Assembly: GCA_927435855.1 (NCBI GenBank)
Contig: CAKMJZ010000029.1
Coordinates: forward strand, 1-52,279
DNA: 52,279 nt
Reading direction: 5' to 3'
Origin: an uncultured Erysipelotrichaceae bacterium
Lineage (GTDB): Bacteria; Bacillota_I; Bacilli_A; Erysipelotrichales; Erysipelotrichaceae
Under the pieces are notes generated by a model. The model did no database searches. It had not been told where the DNA came from and worked only from the letters and a program-made list of their open reading frames with translations. The position numbers and the translations under genes are program-made. Below, piece after piece: positions 1 to 9,299 of the stretch (positions are counted from its first letter, which is position 1; every line of letters starts with the position of its first letter).

Positions 1-80
1 TCCACCGTCGCACTTTTATAGAAACACTTGGCCAACGCATGTTCACGTCCGCCACTGCCCACGATCAATATGCGGCTCAT
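1..80 (-). CDS. purD: purD, phosphoribosylamine-glycine ligase, N-terminal part (runs off the window)
   Basis: The minus strand opens with ATG and reads MSRILIVGSGGREHALAK, the nucleotide-binding N-terminus of GAR synthetase. This enzyme joins phosphoribosylamine and glycine at the second step of purine synthesis. The start codon overlaps a TGA as ATGA, and that TGA closes a codon run RHFKHG, the normal end of PurH. So this is the native purH-purD junction. Only about 27 codons are visible. The window edge falls at the codons for Val-Glu, the same place where the inverted purD copy at 98 begins. Whether an intact purD continues to the left cannot be seen. Confidence 0.85.
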   Translation of the reverse strand, partial: MSRILIVGSGGREHALAKCFYKSATV

Positions 81-97
81 CCGTGTTTAAAGTGCCG
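77..97 (-). pseudogene. purH: Stranded last six codons of purH
   Basis: The minus strand reads CGG CAC TTT AAA CAC GGA TGA, that is RHFKHG and stop. This is the conserved C-terminal tail of AICAR transformylase/IMP cyclohydrolase, and it overlaps the purD start by ATGA. The tail is cut off from the rest of purH by an inverted purD fragment of about 350 bp. The main purH frame therefore ends with a foreign tail. Confidence 0.8.
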
Positions 98-448
98 GTG
101 GAAAAGGTTTTTGTTGCACCGGGAAATCCTGGGATGAGGGATGTGGCGACAATCGTCCCAATTGAAGTAATGGATTTTGAAAAATTGATCAACTTTTCAA
201 TAAAGCAAAATATTGACTTGGTGTTTGTCGGTCCGGAAGCGCCGCTTTCGGCGGGAATTACTGATGTCTTACAACAGGCGGGCATCCGCGTGTTTGGTCC
301 AAGCGCAAAAGCTGCTCAATTGGAGGCTAGTAAGTCATTTGCAAAGCAGTTGATGAATCAATACAATATTCCTACTGCGAAGCATATGACGGTTTATTCG
401 AAGGTTGAGGCACTAAATTATCTATCTTCACATCCTTCGCCCATTGTT
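98..448 (+). pseudogene. purD: Inverted internal fragment of purD (about codons 26-142)
   Basis: Read on the plus strand, this stretch encodes EKVFVAPGNPGM and then LVFVGPEAPL and FGPSAKAAQLEASK, the first half of GAR synthetase. It has no proper N-terminus and stops matching after PSPIV, where VKADGLA would be expected. It points away from the genuine purD start at 80 and lies between purH codon 496 and the stranded purH tail. Short inverted similarities sit at both edges: CCATTGTT near 441-448 and CGGTGGA near 96-102. It is not an independent gene. Confidence 0.85.
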
Positions 449-1929
449 AACTTATGTTTTTTACATGACTCAACTGAAAGTTCGTCCTTGATTGAACCCC
501 CCGGTTGTATGATCGCTTTTACTCCAAATTGCGCGGCTAATTCGATGGTATCAGGCATCGGAAAGAAAGCATCCGAAGCCAGAATAGCCCCCCTAGCCTT
601 ATCACCGGCTTGTTCAAGCGCGATTTTCGCGGCACCGACCCGATTGCTCTGACCGCCACCAATTCCAACGGTCATGCCATCCTTCACAAGAACGATCGCA
701 TTGCTCTTAACGTGTTTGCATACTTTTTCCCCAAAGAGCAAATCATCCCAATCGGATTCATCCACGTTTCCACACACGATCTTACAATCATCTTTATCTA
801 ATTCAACTGTATCCGTCGTCTGAATCAACAGTCCTCCAGAAACGCGTGCACAGGTCATCGAGTAAGGACGGTCGAAATCATGGCTCGTTACCAGGACTCG
901 CACATTCTTTTTCGAACTAAGAATATCAAGCGCTTCTAACGAATATTTCGGAGCCAAGATAACCTCCAAAAATAGTTCCGATAGTCCTTGAGCAATCGTC
1001 GCATCGACTTCACCGTTAAACGCCACAATACCGCCAAAGATACTGACAGGATCGGCTTGATAGGCTTTTTGCCAAGCCAAAACAAGGTTCTCTGCGAGTG
1101 CGACACCGCAAGGATTGGTATGTTTGACTGCCACACAACACGGCGCATCAAACTCACTCAAAATCGCAAGCGCCGCATTGGCATCCTGAATATTGTTATA
1201 GGACAATTCCTTGCCTTGTAACTGATCACAAGCGGAAAGCGAATTTGGTTCTTGAAGGTTTGTTTGATAGAAAGCGGCCTTCTGATGAGGATTCTCTCCA
1301 TAGCGCAAATCCGCAACCTTTGTATATGTATTTGTGATTCTTTCCGGAAAGTCTTCTTCCGTTAAGTACTCGGCAATCATTGCATCGTATGCGGCGGTTA
1401 AACGAAAGACTTTCGCAGCTAAAAAGCGTCGAAAATCAAGAGAAGTTTCTCCATCTTCTTTCAGTTGTCGAATCATCTCTTGAGCATCACTCATATCACA
1501 GATTACGGTCACATCCGCATGATTCTTCGCGGCTGAACGCAACATGGACGGTCCGCCGATATCGATATTTTCGATGGCATGTTCAAATGAACAACCCTCT
1601 TTTTTGATGGTCTCAACAAAGGGATATAGATTCACAATGACAAAATCTATCGGTTGTATGTTATGTTTGTTTATCGCATCGACATGATTTTTATCATTTC
1701 GCCTAAACAAAAGACCCCCATGAATCATGGGATGTAACGTCTTTACCCGGCCATCCAACATCTCTGGAAAGTCGGTGACTTCTTCTATCGGTAGCACCGA
1801 TATCCCCGCATCTTTGAGTAACTTATAAGTTCCGCCGGTAGATATGATTTCAATGCCTAGTTCAAGTAACTCATTCGCTACTTGGACAATCCCTGTTTTA
1901 TCACTCACACTGATCAACGCACGTTTCAT
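418..1929 (-). CDS. purH: purH, bifunctional AICAR transformylase / IMP cyclohydrolase, altered C-terminus
   Basis: This enzyme catalyses the last two steps of IMP synthesis. The N-terminal cyclohydrolase (MGS-like) domain is clear from RALISVSDKTGI, EIISTGGTYKLLKDAG and DGRVKTLHPMIHGGLL (residues 3-75). The transformylase domain follows, with LRYGENPHQKAAFY, AVKHTNPCG, GGQSNRVGAAKIA and DAFFPMPDTIELAA. The start ATG overlaps the purN stop (ATGA). The final residues GEGCEDR do not belong to the family. The usual ending (V-F-T-G-x-R-H-F) is lost because an inverted purD fragment joins after KLTM. About 11 residues are missing. Activity may be impaired if this arrangement is real in the cell. 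Confidence 0.9.
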   Translation of the reverse strand: MKRALISVSDKTGIVQVANELLELGIEIISTGGTYKLLKDAGISVLPIEEVTDFPEMLDGRVKTLHPMIHGGLLFRRNDKNHVDAINKHNIQPIDFVIVNLYPFVETIKKEGCSFEHAIENIDIGGPSMLRSAAKNHADVTVICDMSDAQEMIRQLKEDGETSLDFRRFLAAKVFRLTAAYDAMIAEYLTEEDFPERITNTYTKVADLRYGENPHQKAAFYQTNLQEPNSLSACDQLQGKELSYNNIQDANAALAILSEFDAPCCVAVKHTNPCGVALAENLVLAWQKAYQADPVSIFGGIVAFNGEVDATIAQGLSELFLEVILAPKYSLEALDILSSKKNVRVLVTSHDFDRPYSMTCARVSGGLLIQTTDTVELDKDDCKIVCGNVDESDWDDLLFGEKVCKHVKSNAIVLVKDGMTVGIGGGQSNRVGAAKIALEQAGDKARGAILASDAFFPMPDTIELAAQFGVKAIIQPGGSIKDELSVESCKKHKLTMGEGCEDR

Positions 1930-2498
1930 ACAGATTCCTCCAATATCAACTTATTAATCACCGCTGGATACATTTGATGTTCCAACTGGTGTAAACGTTT
2001 CTCAATATGATCCCGATCCAGTTGTTCGGCTTCAAAAGGAACTTGAACGATGATTTCTCCGGTATCCATTCCTTCATCAACAAAGTGAATAGTAAGTCCG
2101 TAAATCGATTCCTTTTGATCTAACGCCTGACCCACCGCATCCAAACCGCGATACTTGGGTAATAACGATGGATGAATATTAACGATATGACGCGGATACG
2201 CCTGAATTAACATCGGTGAAAGTAAGCGCATATAGCCGGCTAAGACAAGCCAATCCGCATTCCACGATTGACATTGATGCAAAATAGCCATATCCATCTC
2301 TGTTTTAGATGAGAATGAATTACGTTCAAGCAACGCGACCGGAATACTATTGATTCTGGCACGTTCAATCGCATATGCCCCAGCTTTGTCACATATCAAA
2401 CCCGCAATATTTGCATGAAGTTTTCCATGCTTTACCGCATCAGTAAGCGCTTGAAAGTTCGAACCGAAACCTGAGGCAAAGATGACAATATTCTTCAT
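1926..2498 (-). CDS. purN: purN, phosphoribosylglycinamide formyltransferase
   Basis: PurN transfers the formyl group of 10-formyl-THF to GAR in the cytosol. The start of the Rossmann-like fold (IVIFASGFGSNFQAL) and the catalytic stretch around residues 105-115, NIHPSLLPKYRGLD, are present, with Asn and His of the active site. The downstream HFVDEGMDTGEII contains the catalytic Asp. At 190 residues the length is typical. Its ATG overlaps the purM stop and its stop overlaps the purH start, both as ATGA, so the three genes are translationally coupled. Confidence 0.95.
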   Translation of the reverse strand: MKNIVIFASGFGSNFQALTDAVKHGKLHANIAGLICDKAGAYAIERARINSIPVALLERNSFSSKTEMDMAILHQCQSWNADWLVLAGYMRLLSPMLIQAYPRHIVNIHPSLLPKYRGLDAVGQALDQKESIYGLTIHFVDEGMDTGEIIVQVPFEAEQLDRDHIEKRLHQLEHQMYPAVINKLILEESV

Positions 2499-3514
2499 CG
2501 AATGACGACTCCTGGAGTATCTGTTACCTCACCGATCACATACGGATGTTCATGATGTGATTTCAAATAGTCGATTACTTCCTCAACATCCTTAGGATCG
2601 ACGATAAGCATCATACCGATGCCCATATTGAACACCTGATACAACTGATCTTCCGGGATACGACCCAGATCGGCTAAGTAAGTAAAAATCGGCGGAATCG
2701 GCCAAGTACCTTTACTAATTAGAATACCTTGTTCATCTTGGATGCAACGTGGAGCGTTTTCAATGAACCCACCTCCGGTAATGTGAGCGATACCGTGAAT
2801 CTTAGACTGTTGAATCAATGGAAGAACAGCACGAACGTAAATCCTCGTTGGCGTTAACAAGGTTTCACCAAGTGTAACTTCCCCGAATTTCATCATATGA
2901 TCAAGCGAATGATCTTTGAATAAGATCTTCCTCACCAAACTGAAACCATTTGAATGAAGACCCGAACTTGCCAATCCAATGATCACATCCCCTACACTGA
3001 CATGGCTGGGCAATATCAGTTTGCTTTTCTCCGCAACTCCTACACAGAACCCTGCGATATCATATTCTCCCAACGTATACATATCCGGCATTTCAGCGGT
3101 TTCTCCGCCAATCAACGCACAGTTAGCACTAACACAGCCATCCGCAACCCCTTTGACAATCGCCTCGACAGTTTCAGGATTGTTTTTTCCGATGGCAATA
3201 TAATCCAAAAAGAACAGTGGTTGTGCACCTTGAGCCAAGATATCATTGACACACATGGCCACCGCATCGATTCCGATGGTATCATGCTTGCCTGTCATAA
3301 AGGCGATTTTTAGTTTAGTTCCCACCCCATCGGTCCCACTGACCAACACCGGCTCAGAAACATTAAGACGAGTCAAATCAAACAGACCGCCAAACGATCC
3401 GATATTGTCCATCATTCCCAATCGTCGCGTCCGCTCTATATGAGTACGGATCCGCGAAACGGATTCATACCCTGCATGAAGATTTACTCCTGATTTTGCA
3501 TAATGTTCACTCAT
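2495..3514 (-). CDS. purM: purM, phosphoribosylformylglycinamidine cyclo-ligase (AIR synthetase)
   Basis: PurM closes the imidazole ring with ATP to give AIR. The frame is open further upstream, but MSEHYAKSGVNLHAGY is the family N-terminus, and it is preceded by AGGAGG six bases ahead of the ATG. That gives the normal 339 residues. Diagnostic blocks are VSGTDGVGTKLKIAF, CVNDILAQGAQPLFFLDY, GGETAEMPDMY, GLASSGLHSNGFSLVR and AHITGGGFIENAPR. The gene lies 10 bases after purF and overlaps purN. Confidence 0.95.
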   Translation of the reverse strand: MSEHYAKSGVNLHAGYESVSRIRTHIERTRRLGMMDNIGSFGGLFDLTRLNVSEPVLVSGTDGVGTKLKIAFMTGKHDTIGIDAVAMCVNDILAQGAQPLFFLDYIAIGKNNPETVEAIVKGVADGCVSANCALIGGETAEMPDMYTLGEYDIAGFCVGVAEKSKLILPSHVSVGDVIIGLASSGLHSNGFSLVRKILFKDHSLDHMMKFGEVTLGETLLTPTRIYVRAVLPLIQQSKIHGIAHITGGGFIENAPRCIQDEQGILISKGTWPIPPIFTYLADLGRIPEDQLYQVFNMGIGMMLIVDPKDVEEVIDYLKSHHEHPYVIGEVTDTPGVVIR

Positions 3515-3524
3515 AACTATCCTC

Positions 3525-4931
3525 CTAGAACTTTCCGTCCTTATTGGCTTCCTTGATATCCTCATACAAATGCGTTGGATATTCTTTGGTGAAACAAGCA
3601 TGACAGAAACTGCGATGTCCCAACGCTTCACTGAGCCCTTCCATTGATAAAAAAGCCAGACTATCCGCACCGATTAGTTGTCTCAGTGCTTCTATCGAGT
3701 TGGTCGCACTGATCAACTCTTCAATCGTTGATGTATCAACACCATAAAAACATGGCGCAATAATCGGGGGTGAGGCAATGCGCATATGCACTTCCTTGGC
3801 TCCCATATCCTTAAGCATCGATACGATCTTCATCGAGGTCGTTCCGCGTACAATGGAATCATCAATCAAAATAACCCGTTGCCCGGCAATCACACTGCGA
3901 ACAGGAGCCAATTTCATCTTAACCCCTTTTTCTCTCAGTGCTTGGGAGGGTTCGATAAAGGTCCGTCCGCTGTACTTATTCTTAATAAGACCCATCTCAT
4001 AAGGAATTCCACTGGCCTCCGCATACCCGCTGGCCGCCGATAGAGAAGAATCCGGAACACCGATAACAATATCCGCTTCAACCGGCGCTTCCTTAGCTAA
4101 AATGCGACCACACGCTTTACGTGAGCGATGCACATTAAGACCTAATAAATCACTATCCGGACGAGAGAAGTAGATATACTCCATCGAACATATTTTTTCT
4201 TCCGTATCCGGAGTATAACTGTCAGTTTTTATTCCTTCTTTATCAATGATCACGATTTCACCGGGAAGTACATCCCGAACAAAGGTCGCCCCAACCGCAT
4301 CCAACGCACACGTTTCACTGGCAATCACATAACCGCCATTGAATTTTCCGATGGAAAGTGGGCGTAAACCGTGTTTATCACGCATAGCGTATAGTTTGTC
4401 TTTGGTTAACAGAAGAAAGGCGAATGCACCTTCTAAGTATATCAAAGCTTCCTTGATTGCGTCCAAACGGTCCTTACGGGTTTCACGTTGGATTAAATGA
4501 GCTAATATTTCGGAATCCGAAGAACTTTGAAAGATACTGCCATTGCGCTCCAACCGGTTTTTAAGTTGTTTAGAATTGACAATGTTGCCATTGTGACAAA
4601 GCGCGAAATCGCCACTGCCATGTCTAAAGAGAAAGGGTTGGACATTTAACAATCCACCACCACCGGTTGTCGAATAGCGAACATGACCGATTGCATGTTG
4701 ACCCGTCAGTTTTTTGAGAATATTCTCCGGAAATACGTATCGGACATTGCCCTCGTTTTTAACGCCGAGTAAACGGGTTTCATCACTGACCACAATTCCG
4801 GCACCTTCCTGACCGCGATGTTGTAGGGCATGTAACCCATAGTACGCCAATTCAGCAGCATCATGGATATTGAAAACCCCAAAGACCCCGCACTCCTCAT
4901 GCAATTCACGATCAAACATCATCTCAGTCAT
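3525..4931 (-). CDS. purF: purF, amidophosphoribosyltransferase (Fe-S type)
   Basis: PurF is the committed, feedback-controlled step, converting PRPP and glutamine to phosphoribosylamine. The chosen start MTEMMFDRELHEE gives a 13-residue propeptide before the catalytic Cys of CGVFGVF. That Cys is exposed by self-processing in the Bacillus-type enzyme. The PRPP loop VILIDDSIVRGTTS is intact. Cysteines in ICSMEY, APCFYG and the FCHAC pair fit the [4Fe-4S] ligands of the Bacillus class. The start overlaps the end of purC by 8 bases and has TGAGG ahead of it. Codons further upstream are open but do not match the family. Confidence 0.95.
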   Translation of the reverse strand: MTEMMFDRELHEECGVFGVFNIHDAAELAYYGLHALQHRGQEGAGIVVSDETRLLGVKNEGNVRYVFPENILKKLTGQHAIGHVRYSTTGGGGLLNVQPFLFRHGSGDFALCHNGNIVNSKQLKNRLERNGSIFQSSSDSEILAHLIQRETRKDRLDAIKEALIYLEGAFAFLLLTKDKLYAMRDKHGLRPLSIGKFNGGYVIASETCALDAVGATFVRDVLPGEIVIIDKEGIKTDSYTPDTEEKICSMEYIYFSRPDSDLLGLNVHRSRKACGRILAKEAPVEADIVIGVPDSSLSAASGYAEASGIPYEMGLIKNKYSGRTFIEPSQALREKGVKMKLAPVRSVIAGQRVILIDDSIVRGTTSMKIVSMLKDMGAKEVHMRIASPPIIAPCFYGVDTSTIEELISATNSIEALRQLIGADSLAFLSMEGLSEALGHRSFCHACFTKEYPTHLYEDIKEANKDGKF

Positions 4932-5643
4932 AATAGACCTCATGGAGTCGGTTATATATTTCTTGATAAGCATCCTCGACATTTCCCAAATCTCTGCGGA
5001 AGCGGTCTTTATCCAGTTTCTTACCGGTAATCTTATCCCACAAACGACAGGAGTCCGGAGATATTTCATCCGCAAGAATTACGGTCCCATCCGGAAGTTT
5101 TCCAAATTCGATTTTAAAATCGACTAAGGTGATGCCGATGCGATCAAACAAAGAAATAAGCAGTTGATTAATATCCAATGTCATATCTTTGATTGTGCCA
5201 AGTTCTTTCTCAGTAATGAATCCCAACGCCATCGCATGATCTTCGTTAATCAATGGATCCCCCAAATCATCATTTTTATAGCATAGTTCATAAATTGGTT
5301 TTAGAGATGGTGTTCCTTCTTCGATGTCCAAGCGCTTAGCCATCGATCCGGCGATGATATTACGCACGATGACTTCCAACGGAAAAATCTCGACCTTGTA
5401 ACACAGTTGTTCACGGTCGTTGAGCGTTTCGATGTAATGAGTTTTTATTCCATGTCGATGAAGCTGATGGAATAAAATCGTCGATATTTGATTGTTTAAG
5501 GCACCTTTGTTGGTGATTTGGGCTTTTTTGATGCCATTGAATGCGGTCGCATCGTCTTTGAAGCGCATCACATAGACATCATCTCTATCACAAGTATACA
5601 ACTGTTTGGCCTTACCTTCATAAATCATTTGTTTCTTTTCCAT
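4924..5643 (-). CDS. purC: purC, SAICAR synthase
   Basis: PurC ligates aspartate to CAIR. The N-terminal MIYEGKAKQLY, DDATAFNG, VIVRNIIAGSMAKR and the C-terminal DEISPDSCRLWD are standard family blocks. The length of 239 residues is normal. An upstream GTG overlaps the purL stop as GTGA. I place the start at the ATG nine bases further in because AAAAGGTG lies at the right distance from it. The gene sits between purL and purF in the operon. Confidence 0.93.
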   Translation of the reverse strand: MEKKQMIYEGKAKQLYTCDRDDVYVMRFKDDATAFNGIKKAQITNKGALNNQISTILFHQLHRHGIKTHYIETLNDREQLCYKVEIFPLEVIVRNIIAGSMAKRLDIEEGTPSLKPIYELCYKNDDLGDPLINEDHAMALGFITEKELGTIKDMTLDINQLLISLFDRIGITLVDFKIEFGKLPDGTVILADEISPDSCRLWDKITGKKLDKDRFRRDLGNVEDAYQEIYNRLHEVYYD

Positions 5644-5648
5644 ATTTT

Positions 5649-8600
5649 TCACCTTTTTCTGAAGTAGTTAATCCCATTTTCAAACAATGGAATCTCTCTT
5701 ATCCCCGGAATATTCGAATATAAATCCAACGTCACTCGCTCAGTATGTCCCATCTTCCCTAAGATCTGTCCACACGGTGAGATGAGTCCTTCAATTGCCA
5801 TCACGGAACCATTGAGATTGACACTTGGATTCATAGTTGAATTTCCTTCATCGTCACACATCTGAAAGGCTATCTGACCATTTTCAATCCAATGTTGAAC
5901 TTGTTGTTCACTTGCCATCAAGCGGCCTTCCCCATGACTGATGGGAACCTTGATTACTTCCTCCCCGATATCCGCCAACCAAGGAGAGCCATCACATACT
6001 AATCGGGTCGTAGCGATTGTACTGATATGACGGCCAATCGCATTGCTTGTCAGTGTCGCATCTTCAAAGGTCAAATCCATAATCTTTCCATAAGGTAGCA
6101 ACCCACATTTAATCAATGCCTGAAATCCGTTGCATATTCCGATAATCAAACCTTTTCGAACGAGAAGTCGTTCAACCGCTGCTTTGACTTTTTCGTTTTT
6201 GAGAATATTGACAATGAATTTTGCACTTCCATCCGGCTCATCTCCCATCGAAAATCCACCTGGCAATGCCAGAATGTGAGAGTGATCTAGAATATCGCAT
6301 AACTGATCAATGGATTGAATCAAATCTTCTTTACTCAGATTTCGGATAAGGGCTAAATCAACAGTCCCCCCTGCCTTCTCAAAGGCTCGCGCCGTATCGA
6401 CTTCACAATTGGTTCCCGGAAATACCGGTATGACAACGTGAACTTCGTCAACGGCCGCAAAGGGATATGTTTCAATCGGATAACCGATAGAAGGTAAGGT
6501 AACATCTGTGTTATCACTGACATGATGAATAGGATACAGAAATTCAAGTCCGCCAACATAAGCTTTTCTAATTTCCTCTTTATCAAGAGTAATTCCGTTA
6601 AAGGTGTAGTCATCATTTATGATGCCAATCTCGATCCAATCGGAATGAATTTCATTACTTTCAACAACCAGACTACCGATGTAATCGTCACACAAAGATA
6701 ACGTTGTATCAACGGTGACTCCCAAGCCATTGCCCATCAACATGACTGCGATCGTCGCAAATAGCGACTCTTTGACAACGGTCGCACTGACAACCGATCC
6801 TTGAAGTTTCTCAAAAGCTGTATATTTTACTTTTGCATCTTCAAGATCGAAACTGCCATCACTTAAGCGATTCACTTGAATCAGATATAATCGATTGCCT
6901 TTGTGCTTTGCCTCACTCGAAATAACGTTTGAAACGATTGTTGGTGCACAAGCGAAACTCACCAAAGTCGGTAGTACGTCCAAATGTTTAAACGAGCCAG
7001 ACATACTGTCCTTACCGCCAATGGCCGGTCGGCCAAACGCTTGTTGAACACTCAATGCTCCAAGCAGAGCACCTGTGACCTCACCCCACTGAAACTCATT
7101 CTTCAGCTTCGGGAAGTATTCTTGAAATGAGAAGAAGATATCGTTGATATTGCCACCTAAAGCCAGTACTTTTGCGATACTTTCTAATACTGCACCTTGC
7201 GCACTGACAAACATGTTCTTTTCACTTAGCTGTGGGTTAAATCCGTAGGTCAAGATAGAAGCCACCGAGGTATTACCTTTTAGTACAGGTATCTTCGACA
7301 CGCTTCCCTCACTGGGAGTCAGCTGATATTTCCCTCCCAAAGGAGCGAGCACTGAAAGTGTATTGATCGTGGAGTCAAATCGCTCAATCAACCCTTTTTG
7401 AGAACAAACGTTAAGTGATGACATATGGGTTAGTGCCCAATCTTTATCAAAAACTTCACTTGAAGATGGCGAATAATCCGCCGATATTCGGGCTTTCGCA
7501 TGTTGTCGGACACCATGCGTATCAATCAACTTGCGATCAAGATCAACAACCACCGAATCTTGATATTTCATAATCAAACGCTTACTTTCCGTGACTTTCG
7601 CAACCACGGTTGCCTCAAGGTTCTCCTGTTGAGCAAAGTTAAGGAATTGTTCAACATCCTTGGGATCAAGCACCACGGCCATGCGTTCCTGACTTTCACT
7701 GATGGCCAGTTCGGTCGCATTGAGTCCGACATATTTCGTAGGTACGGTCGATAAATCAATGGATAATCCATCCGCAAGTTCGCCGATAGCGACACTGACA
7801 CCACCCGCCCCAAAGTCATTGCATTTTTTAATTAATAAACTCACTTCCGGATTGCGAAAGAGTCGTTGAATTTTGCGTTCTTCCACCGCATTGCCCTTTT
7901 GTACTTGTGCGGCACATGTCAGTAAGCTCGAACTGTCATGTTCAATGGAAGATCCGGTTGCCCCGCCAATTCCATCTCTTCCGGTTCTGCCACCCACCAA
8001 AATAATTACATCACCTGCACTTGGCTTCAACCGTTGGACATACTCAGCTTTTACCGCACCGACAACTGCACCTAATTCCAAATGCTTCGCGACATACCGA
8101 GGATGATAGATTTCTTTGACGGTTGTGGTCGCAACGCCGATTTGATTGCCATAACCGCTGTTACCGGCTGTTGCCTTCATCGCAATGACACGTTGAGGTA
8201 GTTTATCAGCCATCGTTTCAGAAATTTCTTCTTTGACATTTCCACAACCACTGATACGCATGGCCTGATAGACATAGGCGCGTCCGCTTAATGGATCACG
8301 GATGGTACCACCGATACAAGTGGATGCCCCGCCATAAGGTTCAATCTCCGTTGGATGATTGTGTGTTTCATTTTTAAACTGAAGTAACCACTCTTCATTT
8401 CCAGATTCGGTATCAATATTGATTTTAACGGAACAGGCATTGATTTCATCACTGATTTCAACGCGCGGATCGTTGAGTGCTTTTGCATAGATTGTGGCGA
8501 TTTCCATCAGCGTGTCCGGTCGGTTTTCCCGATGGGTTGCTATTTTTAAGTTACCATAGGCAATCAGTGATTCTTCAATCGAAGATTTCAACGATCCATC

Positions 8601-9299
8601 TTCAATGATGATTTCATCAAGAACGGTCTCAAAGGTCGTATGACGACAATGATCGGACCAATACGTGTCGAGCACTTTGAATTCGGTGCGCGTCGGATTT
8701 CGGTTTTCGTTTTCTGTAAAGAATCGTTGAATGAGTTTGATATCCTCAAAGGACATGGCGGCTTGTTGATCTATAAGAAACTGTTTCAACTGCTCATTAT
8801 CATACTCACAGAATCCGCGAATCTCCCCTTCATCACTTTCCCTTTCCTCAATCTCAACGTCTATATCCAAGTCTTTTTGGCGTGATTCAATCGGATTGAT
8901 CCAATAGTGAATGAATGAGGAACATTCCTCTTCACTTAACTCCGTATCAAACATGGCGACTTCAAAGGTTTTAACTGTAGCCAACGTATCCACATCGAGC
9001 AATCGCAAGCACTGTTGAGCACTGTCCGCCCGTTGATCATATTGGCCTGGCAATGGTTCCTTGACAATGACCGTTCCTACAACTTTCGGCAGTCTTAAAT
9101 AGACCATGTCGGTCATCGGTTCACTAAACACGCGGGCAATCGCATCATCCCAATAGCTCTCATCAAGTTCGTCAATGTCATAACCGTTGATTATGGTCAC
9201 ATTGGCATTGATCATCAACTGTTGTCGGACGCTATCACTTAGCGAAGCCGAATGCGAGTCAATATCCAATCTTTTTTGTACAAATAAGCGAAACTTCAT
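5649..9299 (-). CDS. purL: purL, single-chain phosphoribosylformylglycinamidine synthase
   Basis: This is the large, glutaminase-fused form of FGAM synthase (about 1216 residues), not the split PurS-PurQ-PurL of Bacillus. The central synthase part shows KNETHNHPTEIEPYGGAST, GGRTGRDGIGGATGSS and NDFGAGGVSVAIGELADGL. The C-terminal glutaminase part shows PVFPGTNCEVDTARAFEKAG, the nucleophile Cys in GICNGFQALIKCG, and the His of VPISHGEGR. The ATG overlaps the purK stop as ATGA and has GGAGG eight bases before it. A TTG further upstream is less likely. The fused form is common in Clostridia and proteobacteria. Confidence 0.95.
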   Translation of the reverse strand: MKFRLFVQKRLDIDSHSASLSDSVRQQLMINANVTIINGYDIDELDESYWDDAIARVFSEPMTDMVYLRLPKVVGTVIVKEPLPGQYDQRADSAQQCLRLLDVDTLATVKTFEVAMFDTELSEEECSSFIHYWINPIESRQKDLDIDVEIEERESDEGEIRGFCEYDNEQLKQFLIDQQAAMSFEDIKLIQRFFTENENRNPTRTEFKVLDTYWSDHCRHTTFETVLDEIIIEDGSLKSSIEESLIAYGNLKIATHRENRPDTLMEIATIYAKALNDPRVEISDEINACSVKINIDTESGNEEWLLQFKNETHNHPTEIEPYGGASTCIGGTIRDPLSGRAYVYQAMRISGCGNVKEEISETMADKLPQRVIAMKATAGNSGYGNQIGVATTTVKEIYHPRYVAKHLELGAVVGAVKAEYVQRLKPSAGDVIILVGGRTGRDGIGGATGSSIEHDSSSLLTCAAQVQKGNAVEERKIQRLFRNPEVSLLIKKCNDFGAGGVSVAIGELADGLSIDLSTVPTKYVGLNATELAISESQERMAVVLDPKDVEQFLNFAQQENLEATVVAKVTESKRLIMKYQDSVVVDLDRKLIDTHGVRQHAKARISADYSPSSSEVFDKDWALTHMSSLNVCSQKGLIERFDSTINTLSVLAPLGGKYQLTPSEGSVSKIPVLKGNTSVASILTYGFNPQLSEKNMFVSAQGAVLESIAKVLALGGNINDIFFSFQEYFPKLKNEFQWGEVTGALLGALSVQQAFGRPAIGGKDSMSGSFKHLDVLPTLVSFACAPTIVSNVISSEAKHKGNRLYLIQVNRLSDGSFDLEDAKVKYTAFEKLQGSVVSATVVKESLFATIAVMLMGNGLGVTVDTTLSLCDDYIGSLVVESNEIHSDWIEIGIINDDYTFNGITLDKEEIRKAYVGGLEFLYPIHHVSDNTDVTLPSIGYPIETYPFAAVDEVHVVIPVFPGTNCEVDTARAFEKAGGTVDLALIRNLSKEDLIQSIDQLCDILDHSHILALPGGFSMGDEPDGSAKFIVNILKNEKVKAAVERLLVRKGLIIGICNGFQALIKCGLLPYGKIMDLTFEDATLTSNAIGRHISTIATTRLVCDGSPWLADIGEEVIKVPISHGEGRLMASEQQVQHWIENGQIAFQMCDDEGNSTMNPSVNLNGSVMAIEGLISPCGQILGKMGHTERVTLDLYSNIPGIREIPLFENGINYFRKR

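Noticed and set aside
83-652. Plus-strand open frame of 189 codons starting MFKVPVEKVF as a complete gene
   Set aside because: Only the first part (to about 448) matches purD. The rest is antisense of purH. It lacks the purD N-terminus and a ribosome site, so it is a rearranged fragment.
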